Shown: piece by piece, positions 47,601 through 59,000 of the stretch
Layout: each line of letters starts with the position of its first letter
Position numbering within the stretch: position 1 is the first letter of the stretch
Assembly: GCA_013396915.1 (NCBI GenBank)
Contig: VWZL01003405.1
Span: forward strand, 759,622-823,621
Source: Stercorarius parasiticus
Lineage: Eukaryota > Chordata > Aves > Charadriiformes > Stercorariidae
Length of the DNA: 64,000 nucleotides
Direction: 5' to 3'
Translations under genes and position numbers: made by a program
Notes under the pieces: generated by a model
What the model was told of the DNA's origin: nothing
Seen by the model: the letters and a program-made list of their open reading frames with translations, nothing else
Database searches by the model: none

Positions 47601-50600
47601 TTGTTGCCTTTACTGATTTTGACTTGAGACAAGGGCTTAAAAAGTCCAATTTAGAATTGCAATTGGATGTGGAATGAAATTTGGATTTACCTGACCTCAA
47701 TAAATTCAGGAGAAGATTTGCAGTTTAATCCAATGGATTTGGCTTACAAGAATTGGGGAATGATTTTTTTATTTATTTTTTTTTACATATTGACAACTAT
47801 AAAAGAGAAACAGGAAACATTTTCTAATTTTCAAATTATTTTTTCATCTTAAATTTAGTAATGAATAAAAAATGAGAAAATTTTATGGAAAATGTTAGGT
47901 TTTAATTTCTTCTGCCAAATAATTATTGCACAAAGCCATTTTAGGTTTGGATAATGTAGGATGGATAGTCAGGTTAGTGAAAAGAGTGGGAGAAAAAGGA
48001 AAAAAAACCCTCTGTTGCATGGTAGACAGCAGGGCTTGTGCTTCAATGTGAAAATAACTTACTGTTCAGTAACTGGTTGTAATTCTCAATACTGTGAAAA
48101 CCACTTCTGTGGCCTTGTTCCAAGCACATTAGTTTTGCCTAAAAGTCACCAATGCTTCTGGGAATGTGGCTCCATTTCAGTGTAATGGGATTATTCTAAG
48201 GAAACATGTGGGGAGCTACATGACAAATTGCTTATAATTTTCCATGTGAAATTACGAGATCTCTAATAACATACCCGAGTATTCAATTTGTCTCAACAAG
48301 ATTTGTAGCGTCATTCCTTTAGTAAGAAATATTTCTAATCCTCTGTATGCGTATTGCATACATGCATAATACTTAAAGAGCACAAGGAAGATGAGTCTCA
48401 TTGTTCTCACTTACATATGTACACTTCCTGACTGCCAGCCTCAGGCTCAAAGAATGTAGTCTGAATTGATCAAATTAAGAAGATAGCTCTGCTTTGCTTT
48501 ATCATTTCTATTTTTCCACCAAGGAAATGAAGGGAGAGACAGCCAGTGATGGGTTCTTTGTCCTGTGAGAGGTAATGAAGAAAGCAATAGAATTCAGAAA
48601 ACACCTTGAAATTCAGAACTGCCCAACAAATTAGGTAGCCATACTCCAGCCAGCTACTCTAAATGTGCATTTAATTTACAGAGATCAGATCCATTTGATC
48701 CCTTAAATTTACAGTTTCATAACTGTGTTATTCAACTAAATGATTAGAGTTCTTTTAAAGAAGAGGGAGATAAGATTATATTCTTAAAATGTGTTCGTTA
48801 GGTTACCCTAGCACACCAAAATCCATGCTCTAGCAAAGTCTAACAAGGGTATTTATATAAATATAAATCCTCTAATGAACAATTTAATGATACATATGAT
48901 TATTCAGCCCCTTCCCCAACCTCTTCTTTTTGCATTCATTTTGGCAATTATTGTACTTTCTTACGTATGCACATGTATTTCATTCTCATTTATGTTACAG
49001 GTACCTCTATATATTTTAAAATAAGTGGACAAAAATTACTTACTTTATAAAATGTGTGTTCTGTATAGAGCTCAGCTTGAGAAATAGAACAACTACACTT
49101 TTGTTCATATTGCTTTCTTTGTCTGTCTCTAATGTGCTAGCACAACACTGGGACACATTTGTGTTGCAGTCCCTGTGATCATATCTTTGAATTCCAATAA
49201 AAAAGCTGCTTCAGTTAAGAGCAGTTTTTATACAAGTACTCGACAGCAGTGTTAATCCGCATAGAACAATACTGCTCGTACTCAGGGAAATATGGTGAAC
49301 TATATGTTAGAGACTTTGATTTGAAAACTGTTAATCTGCCAAACCCCTGAAATTCTGGCTTGGCCCCATGACCCAAGCAGAAAGAAAGGGAAATAACAAA
49401 GCCATATAGGTTACCATAATGCAGACTTTTAGAAGAGTCGTTCTTTGCTGCTGTGTCAATCAGGTGACTGTTAATGCGAACCAGTAATACAAATAAGAAT
49501 ATCTAGTAAACCTAATTTATTATTAAAATGAATTCATGTCAGTCACTGTTGAACTGATCATTATACTTTTTTCCCACCAAAATACCCTTTCCCATGGGTA
49601 CTATTCCCATGATGTATTAAACCAGGAACTACCTAGAGGTGCTACTTTCTCTCTTCAGGGAAAATAGAGAACAAGGAACTCAGATTGCCATAGAAAACAG
49701 AAGGTCCCCTAACGAATTGAATGGGGCACGTTAGAAGACTCTATGTTTATCTGTAGTATTTAACTTTAAATTTATTTATTTGTCACTTCACAATCAGACT
49801 ATTCGGTGAAAAAAAATGGATTTTCTTACTAAATCAAGTTACTACTTATGCCTTTGTTTTCCTGCACAATGTAGTTTTTTGTAACAAAGCTCTTGAGGAT
49901 GAAGGGTTGCAATGTTCATCAAAACAAGAAAATAGCAGAGACAGACACAAGTAACATTCTTGAAAGCTTGAAAAATGCAAGTGCTAATTATACTTTACTT
50001 AATGCATACGAAAGAGCCTAAAAATCCATTAACAGACAGAGAACTTCATTTTCACATACAGTCTTCTCTGAAAGGAAACTATGAGCTAAGAGAGTTGCTA
50101 AGAGGTCTCCTGGGATCAAATCTTTGATGGTTTATTGATCTCATTCGATGCTTTTAGAATCATTAAAAGTCACCTTTCTTTTGTCATTCAGTCCTAGGGA
50201 GTAAATTGAACATTACGTTCATGTAGGTCATTGAGTACTTTTTACACTAGTTTATTCAAGCAAATGGAACAACGTGCTTCTACTAACTGACTGGCAAGAT
50301 TAGGATATCAGAGGAGAAGAAAGATTGTTAAAGAGAAACAAAGCACCAATTTGCTTTGTAATAGGCTGCTCTTGAAGAGCAGAAGATTCAATTACTTAAG
50401 AAAGTGAAGTGTCTAAAGGGGCCGTGGATTTCATATTTGTGTCTTTGTGAAAGTCCTTGTCTATAATAAATTCTTATAGTAAATATCACCATTTTTCTTC
50501 CTGCATTAGGGGATCAGAAAGCAAAAGAAAAAGCAAGCAAAACCCCATTCTTTCATCATCTCTAGGCAAATAACTGTTAAAACCATGTTCAATGTAAGGC

Positions 50601-50989
50601 ATTAAGTGAAGAGATTATTCTGAGAATATGAGAGCAAATACCATCAGAAAAAGTGTCTTTCTCCTAGGAAGAGCTCCAGTACGTGTAGTATTCAATAAAG
50701 CTTAAGACAGCTGCTCAATTAAGACACCTTTAGTAAAAAAGCAGCACATCTGGATGCAGGATGTTGGGGAATTTTCAATGTTTTCTCCCTCTCATAAAGC
50801 AGGAAAATAAATATTTTGCTGTTTATTAATAAGTATCTTGTAACCCAAAAGCAAAGAGCGTGTTCTAAACACCCACAGAAATGGCTTCTCTATTCTCTTT
50901 TTAGTACCTGGCAGCAAATCAGTGACGACAACTCTGGTTTCACTTGTCTGTGAGCTCTACTGTTACACTGAAGTACAGCACCCACAGAA
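44638..50989. other. AT-rich unique sequence, no gene seen
   Basis: No gene, RNA gene or transposon is recognised in about 6.3 kb. Open frames are at most 74 codons and have no motifs. Around 50100-50260 there are TCF/LEF-like CTTTGAT words and AT-rich texture, noted only as a possibility of regulatory DNA. Confidence 0.5.
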
Positions 50990-51530
50990 GGAACCTCTTT
51001 TTGTTGCAATTCAATGCAGTTTGCTAAATAGAAAATCAGCTGGTTCTCACTAATTGTATCTCTCTCTGTTTTACCACTCTGATTTAGGGCCTTAAGGCAG
51101 CAGAGACGAATGACTCTCCCTTTATCTGAGTGTTAGCAGGGGGCATATACTGTCATCTGCATTACCGGGTGCAGACATGATCTTCATTTGCAGTCTGATA
51201 AAAGCTGTTTTCTCTGCTTGTCACCTTTTCCAGTGGAACAGACTCCATCTTGCCAGTGCTCTTAGGTATCACATATAGGTTCACCAAGCAGTTTCATGAC
51301 ACATTGAATCCATTCTATCTAACCCACCAATTAGCAAGGGCCATAGTTTTTCCTCTCAGCTTTAAAAAGATGGATTCAAATAATGATTTAGCAGTTTATT
51401 TTGTAAGTTTTGGAGATCACCAGGCCTTTTAAGACATATTCATCCTCACCTCTGTTTAGTCTGTGTATGTAATTGAGTGAATATAGGGTGTGATGTCTTA
51501 TTTGTTGATTGGCTTATTGTTATTTTTCTT
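50990..51530. promoter_or_regulatory. Candidate conserved non-coding element
   Basis: The block is complex, non-repetitive and unlike its neighbours. It contains CCACCAATTAGCAAGG, TTCAAATAATGATTTAGC, TTGTTGATTGGCTTATTG and a pyrimidine-rich CACCTTTTCCAG that looks like a splice acceptor before TGGAACAGAC. A short non-coding exon is therefore an alternative. No reading frame supports protein coding beyond a 60-codon frame at 51250-51432 with no domain. Confidence 0.28.
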
Positions 51531-51583
51531 GAAAATAGTGGAAACAGAAAGTCTATTTTACCTGATAATTCCTACTTTTTTTA

Positions 51584-51598
51584 AAAAAAAAAAAAAAG
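51584..51598 (+). repeat. Poly(A) run
   Basis: TTTTTT followed by about 15 A and GG. It could be the tail of an old retrocopy, but nothing recognisable lies upstream. Confidence 0.85.
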
Positions 51599-51759
51599 GA
51601 AAATTTTCTTCTGGTTTATTTAAAAGATATTAAAAGATAAACAATTTATAGATATTTGAAAATATGTAGGTACAATTGTATCACATCTATATTCAACTAA
51701 TTTAAAATTTAGAAGTAATTTATAAGAAGATAATGTCGGAGCATAAGGATATTCGTGGA

Positions 51760-51946
51760 ATTCTATATAGAAATGTTGGTTAGAAGGTACCTCTGGAGGT
51801 CTGTAGCCCAGAATCCTGCTTGAAGTGGGATGATTATGAAGACTAGCTCAGCTTTAGCTTTGTGTGGCTGTCTTGAAAACTTCCAGTGACACAGTAGGCA
51901 CAGCTTCTCTCTATGGCCAGTGATGCACCACCCACCTCATGAAGTT
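51760..51946 (-). mobile_element. Ancient CR1 3'-region fragment
   Basis: In reverse-complement CR1 order the plus strand shows TATATAGAAATG (decayed microsatellite), TTGGTTAGAAGGTACCTCTGG and GGTCTGTAGCCCAG (for GGTCATCTAGTCCA), GCTGTCTTGAAAACTTCCAGTG (for GGTTTTGAATATCTCCAGTG), CACAGCTTCTCTCTATGGCC (for CACAACCTCTCTGGGCA) and GATGCACCACCCACCTCATG (for CTTCACCACCCTCA). All blocks are collinear and diverged, with no frame. This is an old, well-supported CR1 remnant of a different subfamily from the 42-kb copy. Confidence 0.8.
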
Positions 51947-51967
51947 GTCAGATGACAGATCCATTCA

Positions 51968-52030
51968 ATTGAGCATCCTGTCTCCAACAGAGGCCATTAT
52001 CAGATGTCTAAGAAACAATAAAAGAATGGG
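51968..52030 (+). repeat. Possible ancient amniote repeat (CTGTCTCCAACAG type)
   Basis: GAGCATCCTGTCTCCAACAG followed by AGGCCATTATCAGATG and TCTAAGAAACAAT resembles an amniote-wide repeat whose core reads roughly TATCCTGTCTCCGACAGTGG, CCAGCACCAGATGCTTCAGAGG. I recognise the phrase but not its catalogue name. It directly follows the CR1 remnant and may belong to another insertion. Confidence 0.5.
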
Positions 52031-54607
52031 GCAAATGCATTTCCTCAGAATAGTTTTCCAGCCTCAGACAGCAAAAGTCTTAGCAAAGTGCTCTATAAGT
52101 ACTTTTTATGGTTTTTATTATTTCTTTCTTGATTTGGGGGGGAAGGGGAATAATTTTTCCCCCACCAATACTAAATATGATTGTAAGCATATTTCAAATA
52201 TTCATTTCATTTGATAAAGTCCTTGACTTTCAGTCACTGTAAACAGAAGAGGAATAACTATTTCAATAACATTTTAATGAAAAATATAGCATGAGATATA
52301 GACCTACTGCCTCTGCAGAAATCAAACAACTGAATAGTGTAGATTTCTTTTTTTTCCTGACATTTTTTAGTAGCTAGGGATGGGAGAGAAAGGAAACAGC
52401 CAGTCCGTCATCCAAGACTTTCTTGCTTTCCATTTGCTATCTGTAGTCATTCTGCTCAAGATTATTGTTCTTGCTTCCAGGTTCCCTCATTGAATGTACA
52501 CTGTTTTGAGTCAAGTCTCTTATCGGTACTGTTTCCCACTTCCACATTGGAGAATTAAAGAATATTAATCAGACTTGTTTTCTTGCCCTGTCTAGTGTGG
52601 CCTAATCTGTAGTTCTATGCTTGACTCTTCCAAATGTGGGAGTTTAGTATTCACTCAAAATCAGTTCATTTACCAGTAATTGAAGATCTCATGTAAGTTT
52701 TTGAGAATACTTTATCATGTTGAACTAAACTGCCCAAACTCAGCTCTTGGAATTTACATTACAATTCATTTATTCATTTGTTCAATTCAAGTGACCAGAG
52801 ATTTAAGTATGTCACTACAAAGTTAAGTCACGGTGTTATGTGAAACTGATACGCCAGGATTTTCCTAAATGTTTTAGTACGTTGAACAAGTTCCAAGGAC
52901 TTTTTAACTCTAAATGTCATTTTTGATAATTTCAGGGGCAGCAAAAACTCTCTTCGTTGATGGCAGGACTTGCTATCTTTGTTTTCTTATATTTTTTAAT
53001 TAAAGATCAATACTGGAAGTTTTAAGTAGGTGATGTAGGATAAAAAACACTTATTAATAGTCTCTTAATCTTTGCTAGGAGATCTGGGGTCATCAAAAGA
53101 GAATTGCTCAAACAACAACAAAAAATAATGGCATGCCACTAGTCGAAACAGGACTCATTTTGCCTTTTTTAGTCAAAAATTCCATATATATAAAATGAGG
53201 TTTTAAAGTCTGTTCTTGTCCTCTGTCATCCTGACACCCGCTGCCCTGCAGTTTTAACTCGAGGACCTAGCAGACGACATACCACTTACTGCCAGTTTCA
53301 TCATCTTATGGTTGCTGGTGCCACTGGGAAACTGCTACTAGCTTGATGGAGATTATTTTTGTTTTACTTCTTTTTATGTCGCTGGTTCTATTCTCCCTAT
53401 TTCCTCCTTTACCTTAAGGGGATCATAGTGGAGAAATAGTTGGTGTGATAAATCGATCAGCAGGGTACCATAGCAGCATTAAGCTATCCATCCATCAGGA
53501 CTGCAGTGCATTTGAGCAAGTAGGTGCTGGTTGGCTGATATCTCAGAACTGTTTTCAAGTGATGGAGAGGCTTTCACCTCTGAATTCCAGCCTCTGCCAC
53601 ATTAGAAATCTCTCTAACTTTAAATTGTTCCAGTATATATAGAAATAGTAAATAATAGGATAAAAGATGTGTTCTCTGGGGGACATTTCTATGAAGCACA
53701 ACAAACTCCTTTTACATTGACTGTTAAAAAAGTGCCATCCATTTTTTATTGTAAAGAGGTCACTGAGGACTAAGAGTAACAGATGAAAAGATCTCTTCTA
53801 GTAATATGTCAATCCAGTTTCTTTGGCTGTCGAGTGTAGAGTGGATTAAAATTCTTGAGTACTGCAGGAGTTGTTTTATCGCCTCACTGTTCCGTATACT
53901 TGGTCTAATGACATGCTGCCAAGAACAGATATTGAGTTGCAACTATAGCTATAATAATTGTGTGAATATTACAGGAGACGTGTCTAAAAATCTTCTAGGT
54001 GCACCACAGACCTCTTTGTGGACATTGGCTTTTGCTTGTGTTCCTTGAGAGCACCAATAGCTGAGGAGGGGTTTATATATATGTCTTACACACCTGTGCT
54101 ATCTTACTGATTTCACTGCCATTCCCTAACCACCTAGAATTGTGATTTTTTTTGAATGCTAATTTCTTGAGGCCCCTGTGCTGTATTGAACACTACTCTT
54201 TAAAAAGGGATGTCCTATTGTGGATGTTATACTCCAGTTTGTGTTGCAGATTTTGCAGGACTTCAGCCATAAGGAAACCGTTCTGTACAATGGGCTTGGT
54301 AGTGCAAAACTGAAAAAAAGATGATAAAAATTTTCTTCCTTAATAGAAGAAAAAAGGACTGAAATCAAACTGAAATTCAAAAGAAACTGCACAATAAAGA
54401 TGAGACTTCTCAGTGACAGACTAGAAAATGAATGAAAAGTCACCCCTAAATAAAAGAACAGTCTTGACAGTGCTGACCTGCAAAGTGTCTCATACTTCCA
54501 ACAAAGGAGGTGAATACCAGCCTATTCTGAGCTTGTCAGAACAAATTCTACCAGAAATGGTCCTACTGCACATGGTGTCTGAAAAATTCTAGGATTCAAA
54601 GCACACT
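52031..54607. other. AT-rich unique sequence, no gene seen
   Basis: No gene or repeat family recognised. There is a G-run with flanking purines at 52134-52150. Open frames under 95 codons have no motifs. Confidence 0.5.
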
Positions 54608-54608
54608 A

Positions 54609-54836
54609 ATAAGAGTAGGCAACTGATGATACAAAGAAGTTGTGCCTGGTGACCTTGCCCTGGATGATGTGGGCATACTTTCCAACAAGGGCAAACAGGC
54701 TCACAGAAGCATCGTTAGCCTCCTCCCTAACCTTCCACTTCAGAATTATATAATTCAGTGCTATAAGTACTACTGGCTGCTGCAGAAACCAGTTTAAGGA
54801 TTTGTTAGATATTGAGGCAAGTGTTTTGAGTCTTTA
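54609..54836 (-). other. ATG-less open frame of ~75 codons, unrecognised
   Basis: On the minus strand a frame without ATG is open from about 54836 to a stop near 54609. Its central part has protein-like texture (KWKVREEAND, SVSLFALVGK, YAHIIQGKVTRHNFF), with less of the serine/leucine/lysine bias of chance frames here. It could be a decayed transposon or retrocopy fragment, or chance. No family is recognised and no splice sites are convincing. Confidence 0.2.
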
Positions 54837-54956
54837 CTGTAGCTTGCCTGTTTTACAACTTCGTATCTCTTGCCTCTCTTCTAGGTAGGACTGTGCATGT
54901 GGAAACAGAATAATTTCTTAGTGGAAAATTTCATCTTGAAAACTGTGGTAGGATTC

Positions 54957-55051
54957 TTTGTTTTTGGTGTTGGTTTTTTTTGTTTTGTTGTTTGTTTGTA
55001 TGGTGGGGGGTTTTGTTGTTGTTGTTGGGGGTTTTGGTTGGGTTTTTTTTT
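54957..55051 (+). repeat. G/T-only low-complexity tract with G-runs
   Basis: About 95 bases are almost exclusively G and T on the plus strand, including TTGTTTGTTTG, GGTGGGGGG, (GTT)n and TTGGGGG. Three runs of three or more G within about 50 bases give some G-quadruplex potential. The 141-codon minus-strand frame across it (55306-54881), with a Q/P/K/T-rich stretch, is produced by this tract and is not called. Confidence 0.85.
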
Positions 55052-55849
55052 CATTGAGAAACCCATCTGCAACATATGGCTCACAGAGGAGGGAGCCAAT
55101 CCAGTCTCCAGCCAAATTAAACTTTTGACAGGGTAAAGTGTCTTACACCTGCTGAGGATATAGCTCTGATTGTACCCACTTTCTTGGTAAAAAATGCAAA
55201 ATATTTCGTGGATGTAACACAGGCAAATGAGATTAAAATAATTAATTGAAGGGGTTTTTGCCAGAGGACAATAAATGGTCAGTGTACAGCAAATCTCTTG
55301 TATCATAAATGAGCCAACTTGTAGTATGAGGTGTTATTTTAGTAAGAGATTAAACTGAAATATATGTCAGTTAAAAGAGAAAGTGCATGTACACTTTAAT
55401 GAAGTCTATTTTCCTTAAGGAAAAATCTTGCCATAATGATCTAAGACATAAGAGCCCTAATCAAAATTAAATGTTTTCTTTTTTCTCCTACCCTAACATA
55501 ATATTCAATGTTAGATGACATTACATCTTTGTTTTAACACTGCGAAATATTTTGTAATGACATCAAAGGGTCTATCTGTGCTACAATTTGCTATCACAAA
55601 TAAGCCTACATTCATAAGTACAGGCTTAGGACTAATATTCGTTCATTTGTAAAGGGGTTTATTTCAAGCAAACAATGTATCCAGTAGAACAAACTGAAGA
55701 AAAGCTTAAGACTTACTGTACAGATGAAGTCTAATTCATTAGCAGAAACTCACAGGCATGTTATTAGTGAATACAAAAGAGAAGGAAAATTAGAAAAGGC
55801 TGCAAGATAAATCAAGATCTGTTAATCAGATTGTATGGCTGTGTTCTGG
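55052..55849. other. AT-rich unique sequence, nothing recognised
   Basis: No gene or repeat recognised. The texture is non-repetitive and rich in A/T words. Confidence 0.5.
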
Positions 55850-56050
55850 TTTATTGTGCATGAGGCATATGCTTAATCCTCTTGCAAATGAGGCTGTCCA
55901 TTTCCACCTTCTTCAGTTTAGGATGGGCCAAGTTTATTTCTGGCGCAAAATTCCTTGTCTCATAAGGTTTATCTTGTGAGTGTAATGGGGAAGTTCATCT
56001 AATGATAAATACAAAGCTACATGTGTAATTGAGATGATGCTAAAAAATAT
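55850..56050. promoter_or_regulatory. Candidate conserved non-coding element
   Basis: A non-repetitive block with GTGCATGAGGCATATGC, CTCTTGCAAATGAGGC (octamer-like), GGTTTATCTTGTGAG (GATA-like TTATCT) and TCATCTAATGATAAATAC (homeodomain-like). No coding frame. The enhancer interpretation is inference from motif texture. Confidence 0.28.
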
Positions 56051-59000
56051 TAAAAACGACACAAAAAGCCAAGGCACTGGATGCTAGAGGAAGGCCAGCA
56101 ACTTTGAAAAACTGGGTATGAAATATCTTACCAGGATGCTGTTCTGAATGCCAAAAAAACTCCAAGAAATTATATCAGCTTAATTTGGACCTACCTTGTC
56201 AGCATCTGAGCTAAAATTCAGGCTCCCAATAAAGTTCCTTTGCACCACTGTGTTAGCACAAAAATGTCCTAAAGGATGACTCTCTAACAAAAGAAATTTT
56301 ATATCGGTATGGAGAATTCAACAATTGGTGGGAATTCTGTACTGGGTTCAAACCAGCAAAACTCAAAGCCATCTTTGTAATCATGTAAATCCAGTCTAGG
56401 AACAGGAAATATCAGCCCTGAAATATATAGAAGTTATGAAATTGCTCCTTATACCACTAGTGTTAATTGCAACCTTGCAGAACCAAATTTAGTTCTGTGT
56501 TCCCTCTCAGATTTGGTCAAGAGGTACAGAATGATGTGACTGAAAAGAAAGTTGTCCTGTTTATAATCGTAACAAAGGATTAATTGTAAACGTCTGTGTG
56601 TTTTCTGAGAAGTAATGAAGGTGACTAAAGATTTTATGAACAGACTGGGTTCTATGCACAGCTGAAATTAATATCTGTAATGAAAAAAGATAAATTTATT
56701 GGATGAACACCACAGTGAAAGTGTAGCAAAATAAATTAGCATTAAGCTACTATTTGTTGTAACACAAAAGGGACATCGTTCCCCAAACAGAGCTTAAAGA
56801 AATAAAGAAAACAAAACAAATAAAATGCAAAATAAAGAGTTTTATGAAAACTGTTTTAGTACAGACTGCTTCCAGCGTGCTCACTTTCATTAACAGTATT
56901 CCCAGGTGCTTTCTTAAAGCTCATCGTCACTAGTGGTTCTTTCTGCGCCCACTCTTCAGAGCTCTGAAATATTAGCTAGTACTTCAGATGGGCATTGACA
57001 TTACCAGTTTTATCAAGCATGACATCTCCTTGGAGTCTCTAATATTCCTTACAGATGGTGTGTCTCAACATGAACCACTTTGTCAAACATGACACTTGCT
57101 CACAAGGTTGCTGAGGTGGATTACAGACTCTCTGTCCTGTATGTGGGAGCTGCTACACTCATATCCCTCCTAACATACACTCAAACCCTCCTAACCAGTT
57201 TTCCATATTCCAAAGAGTTACTATTCTTGGTCTTTATAATCAGATACCTCTCTGCTCCATTTGCTGGTCTGCCTTTCAATGCCACTAGAAGATTTCTGTG
57301 ATGATTTTAAAACATTAATCCTCCCACTTGCAATGATTTTCTACTTCAAAAGACTGCTTCTGATCTAGTTTTTAAATCTAAATTGTAATTGTGCCGACCT
57401 GGTCCAATTTTTAGCTATGGTGACAGGATCCTGTGGTCTTACCATGCCTTTTCTCCTCCTTAAAGAGGAAACCCTGCCACTGGGAGATTTTCAGAGTCTT
57501 TGGGGTTATGCAAGAGTCATAACTTCTGAAGGCTGGCTTCCTGTCTCTAAAAAAGAAACAAAGAACCCAAGTAATGGCTTCTGCTAATCACAGGACAAGT
57601 GATGAAATTCTCCTAGGACTAGACAATTTCCTGTACCTTAAATAAATGTAACGCCTGTTGTGAGCTTAGAAGCTCTTACACTTGATTTTGCTATTCCTTA
57701 GGAGAGTAGGTGTCTATGCAGCACTTAAAAAGGAGCATGATGTGCCTTGTAAAGATTTATGCTTCAGTGAAGTCAGACATACCAAGGTTAAACACCTCAT
57801 CCTTATCTCACTGTTCTGACATTGCAGCATCATTACTGAGTTCAGTTGGATGTTTGCTATTTACAGATGTAACTAAGCTTAGAAAAATATTGTTTCAGAA
57901 TTTGTTTCTAGATTTAGGACTATAAATTTTCAGAGATAGTGTGAGATCATGTGAAACGGGACTTCCCAACTTCCAGTCTTGGGTTAAAATTTTTGATAAG
58001 TCTTGAAAAGTTAGAATGTCTATAGAGTAAATCTTGTCATGACTTTTGACAGTTCAGTTGTAGGTACATCTAGTGACCTTAAACCTGAAAAGTAAAGTCA
58101 GATCCTGAGGATGAGTAAATGCAACACATATTTGTAGGACAAAACCTGCAACAGTGATTTTATTCTTTGATTTATTTCCAAAATAGCTACAATATATGTT
58201 TCCACCTACCATCCAATAGATTCATATTGCTGATGGAAGAATCATGTGAAACTGTCAAGCATTTTACTGAAGGAAACATCTCTTCCTGCACACTTCTGCA
58301 TAAATCCTGGTATTTGCCAAAAGGCAGTCTAGTTTTTCTTTCAGGTTTTCTGTTCTTGTTCTCAGCAGGTCCATATCTGCTCTTGCTCATTTTTCTAGGA
58401 CTAGCAAGCTAATTCTCTTTCTCGGCCTTTATCCACTCTCATAGACATGTAACATGCCTTCTAGTCTTCTGGACCTCACTCCTCCTCTGTGAGTTCCAGA
58501 GAACTGCTACTGGCTCTGAGATAGCCTCATGAACTTAATCAGTTCATGCATGTCTACAGGCATATTTACACCATTAAATTAATTCCTTCTGGGGGATGAT
58601 TACTGGCCTCTTGGAGCCAACTGGAGTGTAAGCCTGCATCCATAAAGACCAATTTGTATCATCAGATCAATTTTTTTCTCTTCTTCCTCCCATCTCCCAT
58701 AAAAGCTATTCCCATACTCAATTCCCACCTGTCCGTAATACCTCACCATGCTAGAAAATTTTGCAGAAAGGTCAGTCATGACTGAGGCACGCATGCAGCC
58801 TCTTAGAGCTTCCCGAGACAACATTCTGCTTTCATTGAACTGTAGGAATCTGCTGCACGACTTCAATTTCTGCTCATGTTCATTCTGGGCAGCCTTTGTC
58901 CTGTCTGTAGACCTCCCTAATTTACTGCAGTAAGTCCGGGCAAGTCATCTTCCATAGGAAGGATCGTATCAAATAGGGTGGAGGACTTGTTCAAAGTATT

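Noticed and set aside
54881..55306. 141-codon minus-strand frame with a poly-Q/P/K/T stretch
   Set aside because: The distinctive stretch is simply the translation of the G/T-only tract on the other strand; the remainder has no protein features.
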